Source: Symsagittifera roscoffensis (Eukaryota > Xenacoelomorpha > Acoela > Convolutidae). From it: a stretch of DNA of 64,000 nt. The notes beneath the pieces are model-generated. The model made no database searches. It was not told where the DNA came from and saw only the letters and a list, made by a program, of their open reading frames with translations. Shown piece by piece: positions 1-9,697 of the stretch. The stretch's first letter is position 1; each line of letters begins with the position of its first letter. The stretch lies in NCBI RefSeq assembly GCF_963678635.1, contig NC_087064.1, positions 19,700,509 through 19,764,508 on the forward strand, written 5' to 3'. A program made the translations under genes and the position numbers.

Positions 1-549
1 CTCGCGTAACAACAGGTCTTGCAAATCCACATCGAGTAGTCCATCGACAAACTGCTCGCGGTTCATGTCGTCTCGAGCTTGGGCCCCGATATTTGCATTC
101 GCTACGTCCCCCAGGGATCGAACTCGTCGTGAGAATTCTCTGAGTCCCTCTTTCTCATTTTGAATTAAGTTCTTGAACTCGGCCCGTGCGCCTGCTTGGG
201 TCTGGAAGGGCATCATTCGATGGTCGAGTTCCCCCAACATTCGTCCCAGAGTCGGGTCGTCGAACCCGTCAACTTCCTCTCGGAAATGTGCTGGCATACT
301 CGTGAATTCGTCTAACGCCCAACCTGTCAAACATGTTGGCAAGACCATTCGAGCTTGTTCGTCGTCCCACCTGTTCGCGTCGGCGACCCACGCGAAATGC
401 TTTCTCCAATCCGCCCAATTCTGGTAACTAGTCGAAGGAAACCGGTCTGGTCGGATCGTACCAAATCCGAACACACCCTGTTGTCGATCGAGGGCGTTCG
501 CCGCTGCCACTGCAGCTTCTGCCATGAGCTGTCTATCCTGATCGTTCAT
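1..549 (-). CDS. gag: Gag capsid protein of a Ty3/gypsy-like LTR retrotransposon (3' part beyond the window)
   Basis: Reading the minus strand from an ATG at 549-547 gives 183 codons without a stop to the window edge. An in-frame TAG lies upstream at 621-619 and no other ATG lies between, which supports this start. The middle carries the retrotransposon Gag/capsid pattern: an aromatic NWADWRKHFAWVADANRWDD block, then CLTGWALDEF, then an alpha-helical stretch ending DGLLDVDLQDLL. In this family the protein multimerises into virus-like particles that package the element RNA. No zinc knuckle is seen, as expected for a C-terminal module lying beyond position 1. The codons are richer in G+C than most of the window. 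Capsid identity is inferred from the pattern; the clade is not determined. The frame is clean over the visible part, so the element may be fairly young. Confidence 0.75.
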   Translation of the reverse strand, partial: MNDQDRQLMAEAAVAAANALDRQQGVFGFGTIRPDRFPSTSYQNWADWRKHFAWVADANRWDDEQARMVLPTCLTGWALDEFTSMPAHFREEVDGFDDPTLGRMLGELDHRMMPFQTQAGARAEFKNLIQNEKEGLREFSRRVRSLGDVANANIGAQARDDMNREQFVDGLLDVDLQDLLLRE

Positions 550-1369
550 CGCTATCGCAATTGTTTTGTCGATCGTTCGTTTGCAATGCTTGTCTTCACA
601 CACAGTTCGTCGTTGCAGCTAAAATCCAGAATAGCGCCCACCCAGGAGCGCCACTGCAAACGTGGGGGAATTCACAATATCTCTAGGCCGGCTTTCTCAC
701 TCGTTATCGTCCTTCGCACCGCCGCAATATGTTCCCTTTAGTACTGGGGTCAGTGGGGCAACCGATTCCCAATACTGTTTACAATCCCAAAAGGGTTGAT
801 TTGGTGGTTGGCTTCTCTGTATCTTACTATGCTGCTTGCCCCGTGATCTGTGCTCTTCCGACTGTATCTCACTCGTCAATCAATAGTCGATCGCAACAAC
901 AATTCCAATAATAAGACTGAATTAGGAAATAAATATAACCAAATACAGAGTAGCCTCTAAATGGCGGAAATATCAATTAGTCGTTCAAATAAAGAATAGG
1001 ACTGCGATTTGTATTAATTAACTAACTGCCTTTAACAGTTATCAATATCCCAACCTTAATTATCGTTCGGAGTTATCTTCTCTGAACTACGCTTTAATCC
1101 CAAAAGTACCCTAGGAAAAATTACCTCACCCGATAAATTAACAACTTTCGCGAAGTTGTTCCTTTAAGGTTTTTGCAACTTTTTCCCAACCGACTCACTC
1201 AGTCTTCGTCAACTTTCGTTCTCACTTTAATTTGAGGATACAACGACTACCTTAACTCGTAGCCCAAATTGTTCTCTAACTTAACTGAGAACCAACTAAT
1301 TTCAATCGTAGTTTTCACTGTTCTGATCCGGTTCGGTGGTTCTACTGTTCCCTATCGCTACTAACATTT

Positions 1370-1531
1370 ACTTAACTAGCGGTCACTCAGGACTTGTCAG
1401 CTGAATCAACCATTAGGTCAGCCTTAATTAAATATCATTCACTTAACTAGCTGCCACTCAGGACTTGTCAGCTGAATCAACCATTAGGTCAGCTTTAATT
1501 AAATATCATTCACTTAACTAGCTGCCACTCA
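1370..1531. repeat. 71-bp tandem repeat, about 2.3 copies
   Basis: Units at 1370-1440 and 1441-1511 differ at only a few positions; a 20-bp partial third unit follows at 1512-1531. The unit contains CACTCAGGACTTGTCAGCTG. It lies upstream of gag, where LTR enhancer-like repeats are often found, but no function can be shown. Confidence 0.85.
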
Positions 1532-3041
1532 GTTAATCAGGACATACTGAGCAAACATTGGGTTCAACTACAAAATCGGCTCCCAATCGTATTTGACAAA
1601 TGACCCCTTGCATGATTTTATATTAGTTCTTCCTAACTTTTTCCCTTTCCTATGAATTGGGTAGTTCTCACTCAACCGGTAATTTAACTTCCGTGATACT
1701 TGAAAAGTTTCCATTTTGGTCATTTTAATTTTATTCCCCTAAGTCCAAGGGCTGGGTAATTCCCTTCCCCGTGTCCGTTTGGATCCGAAAAAAACACCAC
1801 AAGAATTTATTTAATATGCTAGGGCTGTTCATAAAATCTTCATCCCGAAATTCCCATTTCCCCCCATAGATGTTCCCAATTTTTGTACGGGGCTGTATTT
1901 TTACTTGTTTGTCGTTTTATCGAAAGTCCAAGTGGAGTGGGTTAAGCTGACCCCAATGTTTGCTAATTACAGTAAATCACTTTCGCTCGCGTACAAAGGT
2001 CAGAACTAAAAACTCTCAATTTAGGGCCTCCCCTTACCCCCCAGGTGGGTAGGTACCCCTTACGGGTCCTTACAATGCTAATTTATTACTTTTCAGGGGT
2101 TTCCGGGGTCTTGGGGTCTAAAATGCCAAATGACCTCTTAGAGGTCATCCGAGGTCAAATGAGGTCAAACGCGTCCAAACGTCTTATTTTCGATGGGAGA
2201 TCATTCTCACTAAGTTTCATTCATATCGGACCATCCCTTCCCATATTTTCGAAAAATATTGGGTCAATTAACACTTTTCCCTAAAATTGCCATTTTCACC
2301 CCATAGGAAATTCCGGAGAGGATTGGGTCACTAGATGTCCCCCTACTGGGTTGGGCCCCCCTTCACATTGGTGCATTAAAATCACAAGTCAATTATTACT
2401 ATCAGGTGTTAATAGCCTTATTCAATTTTCAAGTGCTAATAGCTTCCGACGTAGCCGCCGGTTTGGGTCCAAACATTGATACATTATAGGTCTTACCCCA
2501 ACCTACCATCCCCCCAAGTTTCAACCTCCTAGCATCATCAGGGGTCGAGAAATAACAAAAAGTGGATTTTGTTTACATAAGGCGTAAAACCGGAAGTAAT
2601 GACCGGATGCGTTCAAAATCCCGGTGGTGATCTTCCCTCGCCTAGGGCTACAACATATTGCAATATGAAGTCGTTCTGACCATTAGTTACCGGTTTACAA
2701 AAAGTGCTAATTGCATTTTCGGAAATCATTATCACTCGCCCCCCAGGGGTCCCAGGGGTCTGAAAATTTGCATGCCCAGCTAAAATCATCTCTATTAGTC
2801 ACCCACCAATTTTTATAAGGATCGGACCAGTGGTTCCCAATCCGGGGGGGGGGGTTTCCAGAATTTTAGCGCTTTCTTCTTTTTTCCAATTCTTCGCCCT
2901 AGAGGTCAAATTCAGGGTGGAAAGTCCGATTACGATTGTTTGCTCTCAAACTAAGCTTATTTATCACTGAATTTCATTGCTACAATTCATACAGTCGGTT
3001 TACGTTGAAATCAAATTTCGCAATTTTCAACCGTTTTCATC

Positions 3042-4010
3042 ATGAATTACCAGTCCTACACCGATATCGTTAATTACCTAAGGGCTAAGGTTGAGGGTAG
3101 GGAAGCTTTCCCCCTTACCTTTACCTCCCGGCAAAAGAGAAACTTTCGCATGAAAGTTAAGTCTTATTCCCTCAACGGTTCTAAGCTTACTCGCACCGGC
3201 CAAGAGACGTTACACGAAAATAATATAGAAGACACTCTTCGTCGCATTCATGAGGAAGATTTAGAACATACTGGCGACTGCAAGGTCTTACAGCAAAAGT
3301 GTCTCGAGCAATACCACGCAGAAAACCTACGAGGTTACTGCCAAGATGTTACCGTAACCTGCCTCAAATGTCAGGAGAAGCGAATGGTCATCCTAGACAT
3401 CGTTCCGATGTATCACCTATCGCATAAAACGCGGGCAAACATATGCCAGACCCTAATGATGCCCGTCAAAACCTCGAAAAATAGAAAAAGAACACGAAAG
3501 TCACTTGTCCCCATATTCGCCGCCGGAGACCGCCCGGTCCACACCCAGGACTACGTGCATATGGACCCTGATATCCATGAACCAATTCGGATCGATTGCG
3601 TACAGGATAAATCATCGTGTTTCTTAGATTGCGTTCATTACCTTATAACCGGAAAAAAGAAACCTTCTACCCGGCTCCAGAAAGTTCTTACTATATGGCG
3701 GAAAGAGGAATCCGACAGGGTGGGGTCCTTTTATTACCCTTACAATGATCCCGATATACCCTTGCTAGAGCGGGGGGTTACCGATCCCGATATACATATT
3801 GTCGCGGAAAAGTTGGGGGTACACGTTTACGAGTATCGGTCTGACATTAATCCCCCCCAGTGGTACTACGTTGCGGGGCATAAGCGAGGACGTGGGGGTA
3901 CCGAAGTCCAAGAAGCCATTTACTTATACTACAGTGTTGGGGTGGGAGAAGGGGGAAACGACGAGGGGCATACCGAGCTCATTGTTGGGAGAAAGACGAG
4001 GCGGGGTTAA
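3042..4010 (+). CDS. HHCC (integrase H2C2-type) zinc-binding domain fused to an OTU-like cysteine protease domain
   Basis: Intact 322-codon ORF from ATG to TAA. Residues about 30-115 match the HHCC module that precedes retroviral/Ty3 integrase cores: H70 and H76, then about 30 residues, then C107-x2-C110, with a basic KRNFR-type lead-in. A DDE catalytic core would normally follow but is absent. Residues 140-180 form a basic linker (KTSKNRKRTRK). Residues about 184-316 resemble an OTU deubiquitinase fold: D189 and C193 in QDKSSCFLDCVHYLITG (compare the DGNC...L-TG signature), then LGVHVYEYRS...W, then IYLYY and a C-terminal GHTELIV with H310 in the catalytic histidine place. Gypsy-derived integrase genes and Ginger-type DNA transposons are the likely source of such modules. 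I infer a transposon accessory or domesticated protein acting on DNA and/or ubiquitin conjugates. Domain assignments come from motifs read by eye. The G/C-rich base use matches the neighbouring gag element. Confidence 0.7.
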   Translation: MNYQSYTDIVNYLRAKVEGREAFPLTFTSRQKRNFRMKVKSYSLNGSKLTRTGQETLHENNIEDTLRRIHEEDLEHTGDCKVLQQKCLEQYHAENLRGYCQDVTVTCLKCQEKRMVILDIVPMYHLSHKTRANICQTLMMPVKTSKNRKRTRKSLVPIFAAGDRPVHTQDYVHMDPDIHEPIRIDCVQDKSSCFLDCVHYLITGKKKPSTRLQKVLTIWRKEESDRVGSFYYPYNDPDIPLLERGVTDPDIHIVAEKLGVHVYEYRSDINPPQWYYVAGHKRGRGGTEVQEAIYLYYSVGVGEGGNDEGHTELIVGRKTRRG

Positions 4011-4769
4011 TTCACAATTTATTTTACCTATAACCCCTTGGGCTTTATTCTATATTCATAGTACCATACCATTACACGTATAATTTCAGCATAGCCAATT
4101 AACCGGTCATTAACTTGGTTCAAGCCAACTTGCAAAGTTTGGACGATTTTGGTGCATGCAATTCTATTACTTATCTTAGTTACTTATTTGCTCAAAAATA
4201 TTTGCTACATTGGAGTGGAGGAATTCCTGTTTGAGATGAGTCAAAAGTTGACAGGTCTCAATTTGGTTAATTTCGCGCGCATTTGTCAGAATTGGTGACT
4301 TTTGATCTTATCTTATCAAAATTGGTTACATTCACAATAGCATGGGGATAAAATTAGCTATCTGAATTGGTGAGTATCGCTTTTTAACTATCTTCCAACT
4401 CCCCCGCCAATAGTTTCGCGCCTACGCCTAATTTCCGTCGACGCACAAGGTCGGTCCGATTATCACGTGTGAAAATCGTGATCTTACATTTACTAACAGA
4501 CTGAAAATGAATTTAGTTCAAAAATAGTCCCAGAAAAATAATACATTTCAATAATTTCAAAAAACTTTTCAATTTTTTGACTACGTCAAATTGGTTTCTT
4601 TTAAAAACTTCTTCCAGATGAATTTTGTGTACTTTGTTGTGTTTTCTTTTAGATAACTGTGATTGATTATTTACGGATTTTTTCAAAATGAATCCAAAGA
4701 CTACTGCGTTGAAAAAAGTCAAAGACTCCAACAAGGTGAGTTAGTAATTAGAATCGCTACTATTCTAGT

Positions 4770-5100
4770 CTATCCCCCGCCCCCTCCCCCTCCCCCTCCT
4801 CCAAAAAATACGTTTCGGCTACACCAATGCCCCCACCCCGGTCAAAAACTCGCCCCCTCCCATTTCAGCCAACTCCCATTCCGGACGAAACACTCCCCCC
4901 CAACAGTTCTCAACAACCCCCCACCCCGGTTCGGATAATCACAACAACACCTCCCCCCGGGTTCCGAACACCAAATCAACCCGCCCCCCCTCCGACTTCG
5001 AAAATCAACATCCCCAGTCCCCCAGTTCCGAATACAACATCCCACCCGGCCCGGTTCCGACAAACACCCCAACCCCCTCACCCCGCTTTCCACAAAAAAA
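4770..5100. repeat. C-rich low-complexity tract with G-quadruplex motif on the minus strand
   Basis: From 4774 the plus strand has C5-G-C4-CT-C5-T-C5-T-CCTCC, so the minus strand carries four G-runs of five split by single bases (4774-4802). Further C-runs alternate with GGTTCCGAA-like words to about 5100, like a decayed minisatellite of roughly 30 bp. The Pro-rich ORF read through it (4827-5129) is a by-product of CCN codons. The flanking 4084-4769 and 5101-5175 hold nothing I recognise. Confidence 0.75.
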
Positions 5101-5175
5101 TGCGTAAAAAACTTCATCAATCCCATTAATTTAAACCCTGGTTTAAAAACGTTATCTATAAAGTAGGGTTGTTTT

Positions 5176-5490
5176 ACACAGGGGCGCATCTAGGATTTTT
5201 GTCAGCGGGGGCGTTGGAGGATTTTTTAAAAAAATTTGAAAGTGTTTTCGACTTTTTTTTTTAGATCAACCAAACATATATCTGAGCTCTCTCAAATCAC
5301 TATAAAGGCACTTTTCTACCATATTTTTTTCGCCGCAGGCAAAATTTTGAAAAAACTGCCAAAAAAGGCGTTTTGGTTATTCTTTGGCAAAAGTTCACAA
5401 AAAAGTTGCATTTTTGACACACGCTTCCCATTCAAAAATAGTATACTTTGGCGCCCATGGCGCCTTTTGAAAAATTGTAGGGTCTAACAA
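5176..5490 (+). repeat. R1 dispersed repeat, diverged copy
   Basis: Begins with AGGGGCGCATCTAGGATTTTT and shares in order, with the copies at 14176 and 7312, a CGACTTTTT-AGA-CAACCAAA block, CTGAGCTCTC-CAAATCACT (14176 copy only) and GTATACTTTGGCG before a TTTAGGGT-like end. It lacks the GGTCGAATCC-like box of the other copies. No ORF is conserved among copies, so it is probably non-autonomous. Confidence 0.55.
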
Positions 5491-5580
5491 AAATCAGGAC
5501 TGAGAATGTTTTAAACACGTTTTGAAACAGAAAATAAAAAACAGTGTTTTTTATTTTAATATTTTATCGTAAAAAGCTAG

Positions 5581-5612
5581 CATAGGCAGGGAGTCGAACC
5601 ACTGCGCCATCC
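5581..5612 (-). other. tRNA-like fragment: abutting A-box and B-box words
   Basis: Minus strand reads TGGCGCAGTGG (fits the pol III A box) directly joined to GGTTCGACTCC (exact B-box consensus). In a tRNA gene these lie about 30-60 bp apart, so this is not a working tRNA. It may be a remnant of a tRNA-derived SINE with the middle lost, or chance. Confidence 0.35.
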
Positions 5613-6022
5613 TTTCTATCCCAATTGCATTCGTTTGCCTTTCTCAATTGCTCTACATTCCTTAACTGCTCCAATTGCTCTAATCCGACACCTTTGGGCG
5701 TTCGCCGCATTATTTGGAAGAATCATTGGAAAATCAATTAGAATCCAAAATTTCATTCCGGTCAAATGGTTTGTAGCAATATCAGTGACTTTTTAGCCAA
5801 GTTTTAGAACCGTACTAATAGCGCTTATATTCCGAGACCTCTTAGAGATTTGTACCAATAAACATGAGTTACACCGTAATAAACGGTCACTTTTAATTTA
5901 TAAACGTTAAAAGCTGACTTGATATTACCCTAATAAGATGCGGTTGTTTGCATGAACAATATGACGTATACGTATTGAGAAGAACCGTACAATGAAAGTT
6001 ATTTTCAAGATTTCAAAAGTGT

Positions 6023-6193
6023 AAAACCGTTATCATGGTGGAAATGGGGAAAAGGCTAGGTTTCGAAACAGCGTTGGTTGATGTTGCACTGGCTCTCATT
6101 TCTGGCGTTCCTAACTCAACTGGATTGGAAAGATGTTTCGCAACGACAGGAATGACGAATGGAAAGTTAAGAAAAAAAGAGTATGTTCAATAA
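6023..6193 (+). pseudogene. hAT-superfamily transposase, C-terminal dimerisation-domain remnant
   Basis: The frame from 6035 to the TAA at 6191-6193 contains GFETALVDVALALISGVPNS followed by GLERCFATTGMTNGKLRKKE. This matches the conserved end of hAT transposases (buried hydrophobic helix, then S-x-x-ER-F-x-x-G-x-x-x-x-KLR). Just upstream, in another frame, 6027-6041 encodes PLSWW, the tryptophan pair that normally starts this domain, so one frameshift separates them. Nothing of the DDE core or BED finger is seen upstream in 5500-6020. In intact elements this domain lets transposase subunits pair. Here only about 55 codons remain and the piece is dead. Confidence 0.65.
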
Positions 6194-6284
6194 ACTTGTT
6201 CGAAAATAGAAAGCGCCCTAAGAGTTTTTAATACATGCTAGAAAAGTTCGAGGTCTCGACGAATTAACTTAATTCAAAGCAAAT

Positions 6285-6550
6285 GTCACCTCAAGGCTCA
6301 GTCTTTCTCATGCCTGCAGCACGTCAAGTCAAGTTTCAGTCATGTTTGAGTCATGTCAATTCAAGGTTCAGTCATGTCTGCAGCATGTCAATTCAAGGTT
6401 CATTCATGTCTGCTGCATGTTAGTTCAAGGTTCAGTCACGTTAGAATCATGTTAGTTCAAGCCTCAGTCATGTCTGCAGCATGTCAATTCAAGGTTCAGT
6501 CATGTTTGCTGCATGTTAAATCAATATTCAGTCATGTGTGCAGCATGTCT
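6285..6550 (+). repeat. 32-bp minisatellite, about 8 imperfect copies
   Basis: The unit GTTCAGTCATGTCTGCAGCA + TGTCAATTCAAG recurs with small changes (TGCTGCATG, TTAGTTCAAG). The period is not a multiple of three, so the 73-codon ORF inside it is not a protein repeat. Confidence 0.8.
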
Positions 6551-6594
6551 GGACTCAGGTCTGGTCATATTTGAATTTTTTTTTAGAAAAACAG

Positions 6595-6662
6595 ATCTGG
6601 TGCATGTCTGGAACCAGACATTCCCATGGAAAAAATAGACATGGATCAGAACTGCACCAGAT
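6595..6662. other. Multi-stem inverted repeat (three-way junction)
   Basis: An outer perfect 10-bp stem, ATCTGGTGCA (6595-6604) with TGCACCAGAT (6653-6662), encloses two inner stems: GTCTGG-AA-CCAGAC (6606-6619) and CCATG/CATGG (6624-6644). Function unknown. The following 6663-7191 holds nothing I recognise. Confidence 0.6.
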
Positions 6663-7191
6663 ATGGGTCTTAAATGATGAAACAATGAGCACATCTGATT
6701 CCCCAAACAAATTTGGTACGGGAAGCGTTAAAACTTGATTTCTATATGGACTTTTTATGACCATTTAATTTGTGTCACTTCCATTTGGAAAAACTTTGAC
6801 CGTGCTTCATTTCACTACGCATTACTTAATCGCCTTTAAGTTTTTACCTTCTTTGAAAAACTTCTGAAATTGTGATTAAAAACAAAAGTGATCGAAGCTG
6901 AGAAATAGTTTCGAATTTGAATATAAGAAAATCAGATCTTCATTGGTCAGAAATTTTTTTATTGGTAACTATTATTTTGATTGCCAAAGTTGGTTTGAAT
7001 AGAACAACCACCCCAAGCATTTATGTTTCTATAATTTTGTCAAAGTCGGATTAATGAAACGTGACCCATTTCCTCCACCAAAAAGCTAAATTGCCGATAA
7101 ACACTCATGTCAGTTTCACGATACTGCTGATATGTGAGAATTGTTTTTGTCCACAAGTAGCGCAAAACTGAAAATCTAGTTAGATAGGCTT

Positions 7192-8437
7192 CTAAGTTGT
7201 TAGAACAGGTAGAACTGTTTGATTATTTTCCGCCAAAAAAAACTAGTTATGGTTATTAGTTTACTTGAAAATTTTTTGATCTTTTTCCCATATTTTTGGC
7301 AATCTAACACGCGCGTGACCAGGGGTGGATTTTTTTATTTTCTCGAGGGATTGGGGAATTTTCAAGAATTGTAAAATTGTTTAAAAATTTTATCGACATT
7401 TTTTAGGTAGACCAAATTGATTTTTCAAGCACCCCCCTCCAAAAAACAGTATACATTGGCGAGCAAAGGCTTTCTATGGAAAATTTTAAGGTTGGCTAAG
7501 CCAAAAATGGGTGTATTAAAATAGTGTACATAACCGATGATCTTTTGGGTTGGTATAGGGTCGAATCCTCGAGGGAAAAACGTCCGCCCCTCTCCCCTGA
7601 ACTCGCACCTGTGGGTGAACTCAAAGAGCAAGTCCTATTTATTTTTAACCTATAATGATATTTTTCGTTTCCTTCATTGCAATTTTTTTGTTATTATTAT
7701 GATTTTTTTTATTGATCAGCTGAAAAAAATTGTATTTTGTTAATTAGAGAGAAAAGAGAGATTCTCGACTAATCTAATCTTTTTCACAGAGGTAAATTAA
7801 ACGATTTTAGGTCACGAAAATAAAGAAATTTTCAATTCTTGTCCTAAGCATCGGAAACCTGATTCTGGTTAATTGGAATATTTTATGCCGATTGCTTTTA
7901 TAACTTTCCGAAATAATTCGGTTTAAATTGTAAGGCTCGCTTTTTTGCTATTGATAAAAATCCCCTGAAGCGAATTTTCAAATCTGAGCTTGAACAACAC
8001 TGCGATGCTTTTCATAGCCTGAAAAACGGAAGGTAATAAACTAATTTATCAAGAAGTATATTGAGTTAATTTTTAAAATAATTCTTTGAAAATTATTGGT
8101 GGCACAAAATGGCATAGAGTTATTAAAGTCTCCAAAATATAACAAAAAAAAAACATTTGTCAAGTTTTACAAAAGGTGCCACAATTTCTAACTTTCTTTT
8201 GTTACAATTTGTAAGAATTGCTACTTTTAATAATAAAAGGAGCAAGATTGCTCGTATCTGGGCGAAGCCCTTAATGCTCCGACTGCCATTTAAGGTTTAT
8301 GGAGCAGTAATAACCTATAAAAAATTAAATGTAACGAAATAAAAAGATTTTTTTTTTCTAAAATATGAAACTTTTTATGAAAATCATCCCCCCACACGCC
8401 ATATAAAGTATAAAAGGATAGATTTCGTTCTTTGTAA
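7192..8437 (+). repeat. Tandem array unit 1 (1246 bp)
   Basis: Starts CTAAGTTGTTAGAACAGG. Contains the R1 core (about 7312-7640: ACCAGGGGTGGATTTTT, GTATACATTGGCG, then GGTCGAATCCTCGAGGG) and, near its end, a hairpin GGAGCA...GGGC-GAA-GCCC...TGCTCC (8239-8280) and CCCCACACGCCATATAAAGTA. Less like units 2 and 3 than they are like each other. No conserved ORF; the short minus-strand ORFs repeating from unit to unit simply follow the DNA repeat. Confidence 0.9.
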
Positions 8438-9697
8438 CTAAATTGTTAGAACAAGTAGAACTGTTTGATTATTTTCCGCCAAAAAAACCAGTTATGGTTA
8501 TTAGTTTACTTGAAAATTGTTTGATCTATTTCCCATATGTTTGGCAATCTTACATGCGCGTGACCAGGGGTGGATTTTTTTGATTTTCTCGAGGGATTGG
8601 GGAAATTTCAAAAAATGTAAAATTGTTTAAAATATTTATCGACATTTTTTTTAGGTAGACCAAATTGATTTTTCAAGCACCCCCCTCCAAAAAAATATAC
8701 ATTGGCGAGCAAAGGCTTTCTATGAAAAATTTTAAGGTTGGCTAAGCCAAAAATTGGTGCATTAAAATAGTGTACAAAACCGATGATCCTTTGGGTTGGT
8801 ATAGGGTCGAATCCTCGAGGGAAAAACGTCCACCCCTCTCCCCTGAACTCGCACATGTGGGTGAACTCAAAGAGCAAGTCCTATTTATTTTCAACCTTAT
8901 AATGATATTTTTCGTTTCCTTCATTGCAGTTTTTTTGTTATTATTATGATTTTTTTATTATTGATCAGCTGAAAAAAATTGTATTTTGTTACAAAATGTT
9001 ATAAAAGTGTAGAGAAAAGAGAGATTCTCGACTAATCTAATCTTTTTCACAGAGATAAATTAAACGATTTTAGGTCACAAAAATAAAGAAACTTTCAATT
9101 CTTGTCCTAAGCATCGGAAACCTGCTTCTGGTTAATTGGAATATTCTATGCTGATTGCTTTTATAACTTTCCAAAAAATTCGTTTGAAATTGTCAGGCTC
9201 GCTTTTTTGCTTTTGATAAGAATCCCTTGAAGGCAATTTTCAAATCTGAGCTTGAAAAATACTCTGATGCTTTTCATAGCTTAAAAAAACGAAGGTAATA
9301 AACTAATTTATCAAGAAATATATTGAGTTAATTTTAAAAATAATTCCTTGAAAATTATTGGTGGCACAAAATGGCATAGAGTTATTAAAGTCTCCAAAAT
9401 ATAACAAAGAAAACATTTGTCAAATTTTACAAAAGGTGCCACAATTTCTAACTTTCTTTTGTTAAAATTTGTCAGAAGTGCTACTTTTAATAATAAGAGG
9501 AGCAAGATTGCTCGTATCAAGGCAAAGCCGTGAATGTTCCGACTGCCTTTTAAGGTTTATGGAGCAGTAATAATCTATAAAAAAATTAAATGTAACGAAA
9601 TAAAAAATATTTTTTTTCTAAAATATGAAACTTTTTATGAAAATCATCCCCCCACACGCCATATAAAGTATAAAAGGATAGATTTCGTTCTTTGTAA
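8438..9697 (+). repeat. Tandem array unit 2 (1260 bp)
   Basis: Nearly identical to unit 3 over its full length, with only scattered substitutions and single-base indels. The hairpin at 9499-9540 has one arm changed (GGAGCA paired with TGTTCC, giving a G-T pair). Confidence 0.92.

Larger units (their letters stand above)
1..2900 (-). mobile_element. 5' end of an LTR retrotransposon: gag plus upstream leader/LTR region, edges unresolved
   Basis: The Gag ORF at 1-549 needs a leader and 5' LTR upstream on the minus strand, i.e. at higher coordinates. The stretch 550-3041 has no convincing ORF on either strand and contains tandem repeats (1370-1531). It also has GAGGTCA-type words around 2130-2170, a diverged internal duplication (about 2086-2260 against 2726-2850, sharing ATCGGACCA and TTCCCA) and an 11-G run at 2844-2854. 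No LTR pair can be compared because only one end is visible, and I found no convincing primer binding site, so the right edge is a guess. Confidence 0.4.

Noticed and set aside
740-780. Possible primer binding site for the first gag element (minus strand TGGGAATCGGTTGCCCC)
   Set aside because: It does not match a tRNA 3' end well and no LTR edge could be placed next to it.
173-911. Several plus-strand ORFs over the first 900 bases
   Set aside because: They are the opposite-strand shadows of the Gag frame at 549-1, or lie in its leader, and show no motif.
4827-5129. Pro-rich 100-codon ORF
   Set aside because: It follows from the C-rich low-complexity DNA; no domain, and the frame is not supported by anything else.
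6353-6574. ORF with internal repeats
   Set aside because: The DNA repeat period is 32 bp, not a multiple of three, so the protein-level repetition is accidental.
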